From: Thermoguttaceae bacterium
GTDB taxonomy: Bacteria; Planctomycetota; Planctomycetia; Pirellulales; Thermoguttaceae
NCBI GenBank assembly: GCA_017549085.1
Contig: JAFYVO010000334.1
Location: 1 to 5,766 of the forward strand
Length of the DNA: 5,766 nucleotides
Reading direction: 5' to 3'
A program made the translations under genes and the position numbers. The stretch's first letter is position 1. The number at the start of each line of letters is the position of its first letter. Under the pieces are notes generated by a model. It ran no database searches, was not told the DNA's origin, and was given only the letters and a program-made list of their open reading frames with translations. Of the stretch, positions 1 to 5,766 are shown in pieces.

Positions 1-795
1 CGCCGGATACGAACACGAAATACCCGCGTCCTCCAATTTTGCGGAAACTTTCGTCGCTTTTTTTCCGTCGACCAAAATCGTCCCCCCTTTCGGCGGCGAG
101 TCGACCCGGCGATAATGAAACAAAAACCGATCGGTTTCGCGATTTTGGAACGAATGGCAATTAACGCACGGCGACGTCGCTAGAGCGCGGTTATTAAAGA
201 AGTCGTTTTCTTCAAACGTTTCAATATTGCGTTGGCGCAACGAAATCCGATGTCCGTACTCATATCCGGGTTCGATCAGGCGATAAGCAAGCCAAGGGTC
301 GACGCGATCGGAGGAAATTTCGTTCTCAACCCTTTGATAACGAGTCCATTTGCCGGATTTTTGCACATAAACATCGAAAACGAGCGTTTCGCCGACGTTC
401 GCTTCCAAAAGTTTGCGCCATTTTTTCAGAGGAAATTGCGCCGAACGCCCGGAGACGACGATTTTCGCGCCGTTTTTCGACGCAACGCTCGTTAAATAGC
501 GGTCGCCCTCTTCCTCGACGTAAAAGTTTAACGGCGCGACGTTCGCCGGAAGGGTCGTCCCGACGTAATCCGGGTAAATTGCGGGAAGTTTGTCGACCGT
601 TTCGAACGTTGCCGGCAAAGACGACGCTCGATTCGCCCCCCAAAAACCGATCGCGACGCCGCCCAAAATTGCCGCAACAATCAACGCTTTCCGCCGCTTC
701 GACGACCGCCGCTCTTTTTCGACGCCGTTTCTATTTTGCCCCAACGCGGTCGTTTCCGCGTTTTCTCCGCGTTGCCCATCCTTTTTATTTTCCAT
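1..795 (-). CDS. Membrane-anchored CXXCH (haem c motif) protein, probable TolB/PD40 propeller family, 3' partial
   Basis: 265 codons are visible, from an ATG at 795 to the window edge, with no stop. Residues 1-36 are hydrophilic and Lys/Arg-rich (KERRSSKRRK at 28-36). One hydrophobic helix follows at about 37-54, so the rest should lie outside the cytoplasmic membrane. Residues 72-91 carry the block IYPDY...LPANVAPLNF, and 168-190 carry WLAYRLIEPGYEYGH. A CVNCH motif at 210-214 is followed by SFQNRETDRFLFHYR. CXXCH is the covalent haem c attachment site, with His214 as expected axial ligand. From memory of the family, bacterial proteins with the APLNF block and PCVNCHSF motif run to about 500 residues and continue into TolB-like PD40 propeller repeats. 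That part is outside the window and is inferred. They are often labelled 'cytochrome c biosynthesis protein', but I see no evidence for such a role. The gene starts 58 bases after the upstream membrane-protein gene, probably in the same operon. Function is unknown; family placement is moderately sure. Confidence 0.75.
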   Translation of the reverse strand, partial: MENKKDGQRGENAETTALGQNRNGVEKERRSSKRRKALIVAAILGGVAIGFWGANRASSLPATFETVDKLPAIYPDYVGTTLPANVAPLNFYVEEEGDRYLTSVASKNGAKIVVSGRSAQFPLKKWRKLLEANVGETLVFDVYVQKSGKWTRYQRVENEISSDRVDPWLAYRLIEPGYEYGHRISLRQRNIETFEENDFFNNRALATSPCVNCHSFQNRETDRFLFHYRRVDSPPKGGTILVDGKKATKVSAKLEDAGISCSYPA

Positions 796-804
796 ATTCT
801 ATCG

Positions 805-808
805 CCTC
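805..808 (-). promoter_or_regulatory. Ribosome binding site of the CXXCH protein gene
   Basis: On the minus strand GAGG lies nine bases before the ATG at 795 (GCGAGGCGATAGAATATG). This is a modest but well-spaced Shine-Dalgarno core and supports this ATG as the start. The short upstream gap shows no terminator hairpin, so read-through from the preceding gene is expected. Confidence 0.5.
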
Positions 809-853
809 GCGACGCTTCCTCGCCGTCAAATTCTTCCTATTCCCGCTCTTTCC

Positions 854-3118
854 TCAATTTCCGCCAAAGACCGACTCGTCGGCAAGGTACCCCCAATAGA
901 GCCCGGCGCAGTGTTCGCGAATCGCGTTTTGCGCTTCCGGCGCTTGCGGACTCCGCGCCGTTTTCAGAAAGCCCGCGAATCCGTTCAACTCCGCGACCGT
1001 TTCGGGAGAAAACGGGTAATCGCAACCTTCGGCCGTCTGCCAAGCGTCGCCGAACTTCGTCAGTCGCCAAGCCGCCAACCCTTCCTCGATCGCCTTCGGA
1101 GCCTTGCCGTTCGGGCAAGTCGCAAGATATTTTCCGACGTTCCGCAGGAAGTAGTCGCCGTCTTTTTGCAGAAGCGCGGCGATCAAGAGAAGTTCTTGCG
1201 TCTCCGGCGCCGCGGCGTCGTATTCGTCCTTAAAAACGCCGAGCAAAAAGGTCAAATTCGGGTACGAGCTGAGCGTCGCTTCGTTTTTGCGCGGACGCAT
1301 CCAACGCAATTTTTTCACGTCGTCGGCGACGGCGGCGACCGTCTCCGGCGCGACGTTCCAACGCTTCGCCGCTTCGTCGAGCGTCGCGGCTCGCAACGGA
1401 GCCGACTCGAAACGCGCCTTCGCCGCCGCCAAATACTCCGCGTCGTTCCCGAAATAACGCAGATCGTCGCGGAATTGCGGGGCGTCGAGAAACGCCAACC
1501 GCGCTCGGGCCCAGTCGCGATGGAAAAGCGTTTGCGCCAATTCGTTCAAATAGCGGCGCGCGACCTTGTCTTCGCCGTTGACGATCGCGCCGAGCGCCAA
1601 CGTTTTATAAAAGGACGCCGCCCGCCCCTCGCTCGCGACAAAGTTGTCGGTCGCGATCCGAGCGGCGATGTTCGTATTCCCGTATCGACAGAAAATCAGC
1701 TCTTGCGACGCTCGCACCGCGGCGCGTTCGCTCTCCATTTTCTTTTCGTTGAGCCAAAATTTGAATTTCGCCCAAGAATTGCCGCGCGCCGCCGCCTCGA
1801 AATCGGCTTGGTCGACGTCGTACGTCGAAATTCCGGCGATCGGTCGCTCGAACGCTTTTTCCGTCAAGGCGCCGGTCTCAAAGAGCGCGACGTTCCGGAG
1901 CGCGACGCACTGCTCGTTCGGTTTCGCAATCTTCGACTCGATTTCAAGAATCCGCGCCCAATCGCCGTCGGCCAAGGCGCGGGTCGCCTTCAAGATCGCG
2001 AAAAAGTTGTTCGTTCGGTACGACGCCGCGAAGGTCGCCAAGCCGATCAAAACGACCGTCGCCGCGAGGAGCCGCCCGCGACGCGCTCGCTCCTCCCGCT
2101 CGACGGCGCTCGCGTCGCTCGATTCGCTCGCCTTTGCCGATTTCTTAGCGACGGCGGCCTTTTTCGGACGGGTCGCGCCCCGACGTTCGCGCCAAAGAAC
2201 CGCCGGTCGAGCGACGACGTAAAAAATCGGCGTCAGCGCGGCGCAACCGTAAACGAACGTCCCGAGAAGCCCTTTTTTGTCGTACCGCACGTCCTCGACG
2301 AGCCCCTGTAAGAAAACGTTGCAAAATTTAACGCGCGAATAAAAAACGAAATAATAAAACGCCAAAGGAATAACGACCGCTCCGAGGAATAACGCGACGA
2401 TTCGCAAACGTCGGGCGGAACGTTCCGCGTCGATCTCGGCGGCGGTCGGCGTCGCGGGCGTTTCCCCGTTCTCCCGTTTTTTCGGCAAAACCGACGCTTT
2501 CCAACGCTCCAGTTCGTCGAACGCGCAAAGCGCCCCGGCGAACGCCGCCCAAAATCCGAACCCCGGATACCCAAACGCGACGACGCCGAGCCCGAACGCC
2601 AACCGCAGACGCGGCGACGCAATCCGTCGAAACGCTAAAAGAGCGGCCAACGCGAGCGAAGCGCCCAAATAACCGGAAAAAACGAGCGAATTATTGAACG
2701 GAATGTAAACGCAATACCCGCTCCAAGTCGCGGAGACCGCCAGCAAACAGGGCGGGATAAGGGAAAGCGCGTATCCGGCGCCGCGCAAACCGACCGCTTT
2801 CGCCGTCAAAATCTGCAAAACCGTCCCGAACGCCGCGAGTATCGCCCCGCCGACAAGCGGAAAATAGAGAAACTGGATAAAAAACGCCGTCAAGTAAAAG
2901 AGCAAACCGCCCGGCGCCTCCTGCCAATTCGCGAAAAAGTCGGAGCGGAACAAGAAAAACGAATTCTCCTGAACCGCGAAGAGAAAATCGCCGTATCGAA
3001 CGCCCCAAAAGAGCCAAAGCGCGAGAAAAAAAACGCCCGACGTCGCCGTTTCCGCCGTTGGAAACCGCCCTTTTTCGTTCGTCGGCGCGTTCGTTTGCCC
3101 CGTTTTATCCGTTTTCAT
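854..3118 (-). CDS. Polytopic membrane protein with large soluble C-terminal region, DUF6057-like
   Basis: The gene encodes 754 residues, from ATG at 3118 to TGA at 854-856. Hydrophobic segments lie at about 27-45, 71-105 (probably two), 112-138, 145-163, 172-200, 238-262, 284-305 and 350-368, giving eight or nine membrane helices. A charged, Ala/Lys-rich linker occupies about 306-349. The soluble half (369-754) is helical and repeat-like, with GDWARILEIESK at 385-396 and NEQCVALRNVALFETGAL at 401-418, as in tetratricopeptide-type helical proteins. This layout and these motifs resemble the DUF6057 family, known to me mainly from Bacteroidota next to the CXXCH/PD40 protein found here downstream; this is recognition, not a search. 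No catalytic motif is visible. The frame is open up to an ATG at 3271, but that start lies inside the tandem TATA repeat, and the extra 51 residues are an Asn/Arg/Lys-rich stretch unlike a protein N-terminus. I therefore chose the ATG at 3118, which has an AAGGGA upstream. Function is unknown. Confidence 0.8.
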   Translation of the reverse strand: MKTDKTGQTNAPTNEKGRFPTAETATSGVFFLALWLFWGVRYGDFLFAVQENSFFLFRSDFFANWQEAPGGLLFYLTAFFIQFLYFPLVGGAILAAFGTVLQILTAKAVGLRGAGYALSLIPPCLLAVSATWSGYCVYIPFNNSLVFSGYLGASLALAALLAFRRIASPRLRLAFGLGVVAFGYPGFGFWAAFAGALCAFDELERWKASVLPKKRENGETPATPTAAEIDAERSARRLRIVALFLGAVVIPLAFYYFVFYSRVKFCNVFLQGLVEDVRYDKKGLLGTFVYGCAALTPIFYVVARPAVLWRERRGATRPKKAAVAKKSAKASESSDASAVEREERARRGRLLAATVVLIGLATFAASYRTNNFFAILKATRALADGDWARILEIESKIAKPNEQCVALRNVALFETGALTEKAFERPIAGISTYDVDQADFEAAARGNSWAKFKFWLNEKKMESERAAVRASQELIFCRYGNTNIAARIATDNFVASEGRAASFYKTLALGAIVNGEDKVARRYLNELAQTLFHRDWARARLAFLDAPQFRDDLRYFGNDAEYLAAAKARFESAPLRAATLDEAAKRWNVAPETVAAVADDVKKLRWMRPRKNEATLSSYPNLTFLLGVFKDEYDAAAPETQELLLIAALLQKDGDYFLRNVGKYLATCPNGKAPKAIEEGLAAWRLTKFGDAWQTAEGCDYPFSPETVAELNGFAGFLKTARSPQAPEAQNAIREHCAGLYWGYLADESVFGGN

Positions 3119-3126
3119 CGCTCGTT

Positions 3127-3134
3127 CTTCCCTT
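3127..3134 (-). promoter_or_regulatory. Probable ribosome binding site deciding the DUF6057-like start
   Basis: Minus-strand AAGGGAAG precedes the ATG at 3118, with ten bases between AAGGGA and the ATG. The purine-rich match to the 16S 3' end is modest. It supports 3118 over the ATG at 3271, which is preceded only by TATATATA sequence. Confidence 0.4.
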
Positions 3135-3250
3135 GTTTTCTTATTTTTTCGGTCTTGACCGTTTCGCCCGTTTTGCCTATTTTCGTCAATAAGAAAGTTC
3201 GGCGTTTCCTTTTCCAACGCTCGACGCGTCGCCGTCGCCGATCGCCCTAT

Positions 3251-3275
3251 ATTATATATAGGCGCCGTCATTATA
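3251..3275 (-). promoter_or_regulatory. Candidate duplicated -10 boxes for the left operon
   Basis: Read on the minus strand, each repeat copy ends in TATATATAAT, so TATAAT (the bacterial -10 consensus) occurs at 3270-3275 and again at 3251-3256. A start just downstream of the second box would give a leader of roughly 125 bases before the ATG at 3118. I find no convincing TTGACA-like -35 at 16-18 bases from either box, so the promoter call rests on the -10 match and position only. On the plus strand TATATT (3248-3253) could also serve as a -10. Confidence 0.4.
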
Positions 3276-3288
3276 TATAGGCGCCGTC
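3251..3288. repeat. Exact 19-bp tandem duplication with TATA core
   Basis: The unit ATTATATATAGGCGCCGTC occurs twice with no spacer, at 3251-3269 and 3270-3288. Each copy joins an AT-only ten-base block to the palindrome GGCGCC. It lies in the divergent intergenic region, upstream of the chosen start of the DUF6057-like gene, and stands out against the GC-rich surroundings. It may be a duplicated promoter or operator, or a recent slippage duplication. Confidence 0.9.
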
Positions 3289-3291
3289 GTT

Positions 3292-3474
3292 TTCGACGAA
3301 AACCGCCGCCCTCGACGCCCTCGCCGCCTCGCCGTCGCGCAAAGCGGCCAAAAAGTCCGTAAAATCGTCAAGATTATTACTCGCGGCGTCGATGAAAAGT
3401 ACAATTCGCGAATTAAAGTCCGTCGCAAAATCGACGCGAACGCCGCCCCGATTGTTATTTTAGCGCCGGACGCG
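3292..3474 (+). other. Intergenic stretch with coding-like periodicity but no start codon
   Basis: In the frame beginning at 3292, codons from about 3355 to 3474 show a clear purine-N-pyrimidine trend and translate to protein-like sequence, including KIVKIITRGVDEKYN and ANAAPIVILAPDA. The frame is open from a TAG at 3259-3261, but has no ATG, GTG or TTG start before this stretch. It then runs on, out of phase, into the downstream glgX gene. It could be a gene remnant, a frameshifted small gene, part of an untranslated transcript, or chance. I recognise no family and do not call a gene. The rest of the 558-base region between the divergent genes holds only the sites listed separately. Confidence 0.2.
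3403..3414. promoter_or_regulatory. Perfect 12-bp palindrome, possible operator
   Basis: AATTCGCGAATT is fully self-complementary and lies between the divergent genes, about 260 bases before the glgX start and 115 bases from the tandem TATA repeat. A dimeric regulator could bind here, but no second copy or neighbouring regulator gene is visible, so the role is only suggested. Confidence 0.25.
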
Positions 3475-3498
3475 TCAAGAAACAAGCGGCGCGTTTTT
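3463..3498 (+). terminator. Possible rho-independent terminator in the intergenic region
   Basis: GCGCCG (3463-3468) pairs perfectly with CGGCGC (3487-3492) around an 18-base loop that itself contains the palindrome GACGCGTC. One G and then five T follow (3494-3498). The stem is short and the loop long, so this is a weak terminator. If real, it would end a plus-strand transcript starting near the TATA repeat, before glgX. No known gene lies directly upstream on this strand. Confidence 0.3.
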
Positions 3499-3660
3499 CC
3501 CCGTCGCGAAATTCGGCGACCTCCTCGTTTACGGCGCCGGATTTTCCCGTTTTTTCCAATTTTAACGCGCCGACGTCCCCCTCTCGGCCCGCGCCACTCC
3601 GAACCCCCATTTGCGTTCCTCGCGCGGCGAGTCCGACGGCCCCGTTTGTCCCCCTTGTTT

Positions 3661-3668
3661 GGAAGGAG
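3661..3668 (+). promoter_or_regulatory. Strong Shine-Dalgarno site of glgX
   Basis: GGAAGGAG contains the AAGGAG core complementary to the 16S rRNA 3' end and lies eight bases before the ATG at 3677. It fixes the translation start of the debranching enzyme and is clearly stronger than the sites of the two left-hand genes. Confidence 0.85.
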
Positions 3669-3676
3669 TTTTCCCG

Positions 3677-5766
3677 ATGATTTACCGCGCGACCGCCGAC
3701 GCTCGTTTTGCGACGCCTTACGGAGCGACGCTTCGCGACGACGGCGCCGTTTTTTCCTTCGTCAGCCGCTCGGCGACCGGCGCCCGTCTCCTCCTCTACG
3801 ACTCCCCGGAGGACCGCGAACCGTCCATCGTCGTTCCGTTCGACCCCGACCGCAACCGTTGGGGGGACGTTTGGAACATCTTCGTCCCCGGCGTCGGCGC
3901 GGGCGCGCTTTATCACTTCCAAGTCGACGGTCCTTACGACCCGAAACGCGGACTCCTCTTCGACGGTCGAGCGCGCTTGATCGACCCTTACGCGAAAGCG
4001 CTCGCCGGCGATTTTCTCCCGAAAAACTCGAAAGACGATCCCGCGTATCCGCCGAAGTGCGTCGTCGTCGACGATTATTTCGACTGGGAGGACGCGCCGC
4101 GCATTCGTCGCGACCTCGCCGACGAAGTCGTTTACGAGCTGCACGTTCGCGGCTTCACGCAATCGGAAACGAGCGGCGTTTCGAAACCGGGCACGTTCCT
4201 CGGCTTGATCGAAAAGATCCCCTATTTGAAGTCGCTCGGCGTTACCGCGGTCGAGCTAATGCCGATTCACGAGTTCCCGCGCAACGACCCGAGCGGCGAA
4301 CCGACCGAGCGTCGCAACTATTGGGGGTACGACCCGATCGCCTTCTTCGCGCCGCACCGCGGCTACGCTTGGAGCGACGAGCCGGGCGCCCAAGTTCGCG
4401 AATTTAAGGAGATGGTTCGCGAATTTCACCGCGCCGGGCTCGAAGTCTTCCTCGACGTCGTTTTCAACCACACCGCCGAGGGAAACGAATACGGCGAAAC
4501 GTTTTCGTTCAAAGGATTCGAAAACAAAAACTATTACCTCCTCAACGAAGAGGGCTATTACCTTAATTACAGCGGTTGCGGGAACACCGTCAACGGCAAC
4601 CACCCTTGGACGCGCGATTTGATCTTCAACTGCCTCCGTTCTTGGGTGTACAACTATCATATCGACGGTTTCCGCTTCGACTTAGCGTCGATTTTGAGCC
4701 GCGACCGTTTCGGCCGTCTCGTCGGGAATCCGCCGATTTTGGAGACGATCGCCGAAGACCCCTGTTTGGCCGGAACGAAAATCATCGCCGAAGCTTGGGA
4801 CGCGGCGGGCGCTTACCAAGTCGGCGAATTTGGTTCGCACGCTCAACGTTGGGCCGAGTGGAACGGGCGTTACCGAGACGACGTTCGCCGATTTTGGCGC
4901 GGCGACGACTGGGCGCTCGGCGCGTTCGCGACTCGCTTTTCCGGCTCGAGCGACCTTTATCAAAAGAGCGGGCGCGCGCCGAACAGCAGCGTTAACTTTG
5001 TTACCGCGCACGACGGTTTTACGCTGAACGACCTCGTTTCGTACAACGGCAAGCACAACTACGCCAACGGCGAAGAGAACCGCGACGGCGAAAACAACAA
5101 CGTCAGTTACAACTTCGGCGTCGAGGGAGAAACGACGAACCAGCGCGTCAACGAACTTCGCGCTCGCCAAGTCCGCAACTTCTTAACGTCGTTGATGTTA
5201 AGCCAAGGCGTTCCGATGCTCGTCGCCGGGGACGAAGCGCGCCGCACGCAACAGGGGAACAACAACGCCTATTGCCAAGACTCGCCGATCTCTTGGCTCG
5301 ACTGGGCTCGAATCGAGGAAAACGAAGATTTGCGCCGGTTCTGCGCCGCGCTGATTCGTTTCCGCCGTCAAGAAGCGACCTTGCGCCGACGCGACTTTTT
5401 CACCGGTCGTCCGCAGACGCCCGGCGAACTTCCGGACGTTTCTTGGTTCGACCCGCGCGGGGGCGCCGTCGATTGGGACGCCGCGCAACCGCCGACGCTG
5501 ACCTGCCTCGTTTCGGCGCTCGACGTCGCGAACGACCCGGCGTTCGACGCGGAATCGCGCCGTTGGGCGGCGACGGTCGAAACCGGCGTCCCGTTCAACC
5601 TGATCGCGGAGGCGGCGCCGGAGTCGCGCTTCCACATCTTGACGATGTTCAACGCGTCGGCTTACCCGCAAACCTTTTATTTCCCGGCGGTCGCGAGACG
5701 TCCGGACTTCGAATGGCGCGCCTTCGTCGACACGGCGGCCCCGTCCCCGCTCGACGTTTACCCCGA
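3677..5766 (+). CDS. glgX: Glycogen debranching enzyme, GlgX/TreX isoamylase type (GH13), 3' partial
   Basis: This cytoplasmic enzyme hydrolyses alpha-1,6 branch linkages of glycogen or phosphorylase-trimmed limit dextrin. 696 complete codons are visible, and the frame is still open at the window edge. An N-terminal CBM48-like beta-sandwich occupies about residues 8-110, starting at ATPYGATLRDDGAVFSF. The GH13 barrel follows, with YELHVRGFT near 153-161 and NYWGYDP at 214-220. Conserved region I is DVVFNHT (260-266). Region II is GFRFD with nucleophile Asp335 and Arg333. Region III is IIAEAWD with acid/base Glu372. Region IV is TAHDG with His445 and transition-state Asp446. SGCGNT at 299-304 is typical of the GlgX/TreX/isoamylase group. 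E. coli GlgX has about 657 residues, so only a short C-terminal beta-domain remnant should be missing. The start is fixed by GGAAGGAG eight bases upstream. Maltooligosyltrehalose-linked TreX is the main alternative name; no trehalose genes are visible to decide. The gene is divergent from the left operon. Confidence 0.95.
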   Translation, partial: MIYRATADARFATPYGATLRDDGAVFSFVSRSATGARLLLYDSPEDREPSIVVPFDPDRNRWGDVWNIFVPGVGAGALYHFQVDGPYDPKRGLLFDGRARLIDPYAKALAGDFLPKNSKDDPAYPPKCVVVDDYFDWEDAPRIRRDLADEVVYELHVRGFTQSETSGVSKPGTFLGLIEKIPYLKSLGVTAVELMPIHEFPRNDPSGEPTERRNYWGYDPIAFFAPHRGYAWSDEPGAQVREFKEMVREFHRAGLEVFLDVVFNHTAEGNEYGETFSFKGFENKNYYLLNEEGYYLNYSGCGNTVNGNHPWTRDLIFNCLRSWVYNYHIDGFRFDLASILSRDRFGRLVGNPPILETIAEDPCLAGTKIIAEAWDAAGAYQVGEFGSHAQRWAEWNGRYRDDVRRFWRGDDWALGAFATRFSGSSDLYQKSGRAPNSSVNFVTAHDGFTLNDLVSYNGKHNYANGEENRDGENNNVSYNFGVEGETTNQRVNELRARQVRNFLTSLMLSQGVPMLVAGDEARRTQQGNNNAYCQDSPISWLDWARIEENEDLRRFCAALIRFRRQEATLRRRDFFTGRPQTPGELPDVSWFDPRGGAVDWDAAQPPTLTCLVSALDVANDPAFDAESRRWAATVETGVPFNLIAEAAPESRFHILTMFNASAYPQTFYFPAVARRPDFEWRAFVDTAAPSPLDVYP

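Noticed and set aside
590..2311. A 573-codon open frame on the plus strand opposite the DUF6057-like gene
   Set aside because: Its product is Arg/Phe/Pro-rich low-complexity sequence with no recognisable motifs. It is explained by the scarcity of TTA, CTA and TCA codons in the real minus-strand gene.
3151..3160. GGTCTTGACC near-palindrome in the leader of the left operon
   Set aside because: The four-base arms are too short to distinguish from chance.
3252..3485. 77-codon minus-strand frame in the intergenic region, beginning with TTG
   Set aside because: It has a non-ATG start with no ribosome binding site, ends inside the tandem TATA repeat, and its second half is Arg-rich low complexity.
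3619..3631. Small hairpin CTCGC-GCG-GCGAG about 30 bases before the glgX ribosome binding site
   Set aside because: A five-pair stem is common by chance in such CG-rich DNA. It does not cover the Shine-Dalgarno site and has no T run.
3455..4162. Long minus-strand open frame opposite the start of glgX
   Set aside because: It lies antisense to clear GH13 sequence with a strong ribosome binding site, and its product is rich in Arg, Val and Glu as expected of an antisense shadow.
1..5766. CRISPR array, tRNA, rRNA, insertion sequence or phage genes
   Set aside because: I see no regularly spaced repeats, transposase-like frames, tRNA-like folds or rRNA signatures. The only exact tandem repeat is the 19-bp pair.

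Overview
The window comes from a moderately GC-rich bacterium whose codons favour TCG, GCG, CGC and GAC. It holds three protein-coding genes in a divergent arrangement around one intergenic region of about 560 bases. The taxon is uncertain. As I recall, the left-hand gene pair is best known from Bacteroidota, but the base composition and codon habit are unlike Bacteroides. A member of the PVC group, for instance a Planctomycetota lineage, is my low-confidence guess.

Left part (1-3118, minus strand): two co-oriented genes 58 bases apart, probably one operon. The upstream gene (854-3118) encodes a 754-residue polytopic membrane protein with a large soluble C-terminal half, and resembles the DUF6057 family. 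The downstream gene (795 down to the window edge) encodes a protein with one N-terminal membrane anchor, an 'APLNF' domain and a CVNCH haem c attachment motif. It resembles the bacterial proteins that continue into TolB/PD40-type beta-propeller repeats, often annotated loosely as 'cytochrome c biosynthesis protein'. The propeller itself would lie beyond the window. Together the pair looks like an uncharacterised envelope-located module with a possible redox or haem component.

Middle (3119-3676): the divergent control region. It holds an exact 19-bp tandem duplication containing TATAAT-like boxes that read towards the membrane-protein gene, a 12-bp perfect palindrome, a hairpin followed by five T on the plus strand, and a stretch with coding-like periodicity but no start codon. 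It ends with a strong Shine-Dalgarno sequence for the right-hand gene.

Right part (3677 to the edge, plus strand): a glycogen debranching enzyme of the GlgX/TreX isoamylase type (GH13), with all catalytic residues present and the 3' end cut off by the window. It would remove alpha-1,6 branches during cytoplasmic glycogen breakdown. Nothing in the sequence ties it functionally to the left-hand pair beyond sharing the divergent intergenic region.
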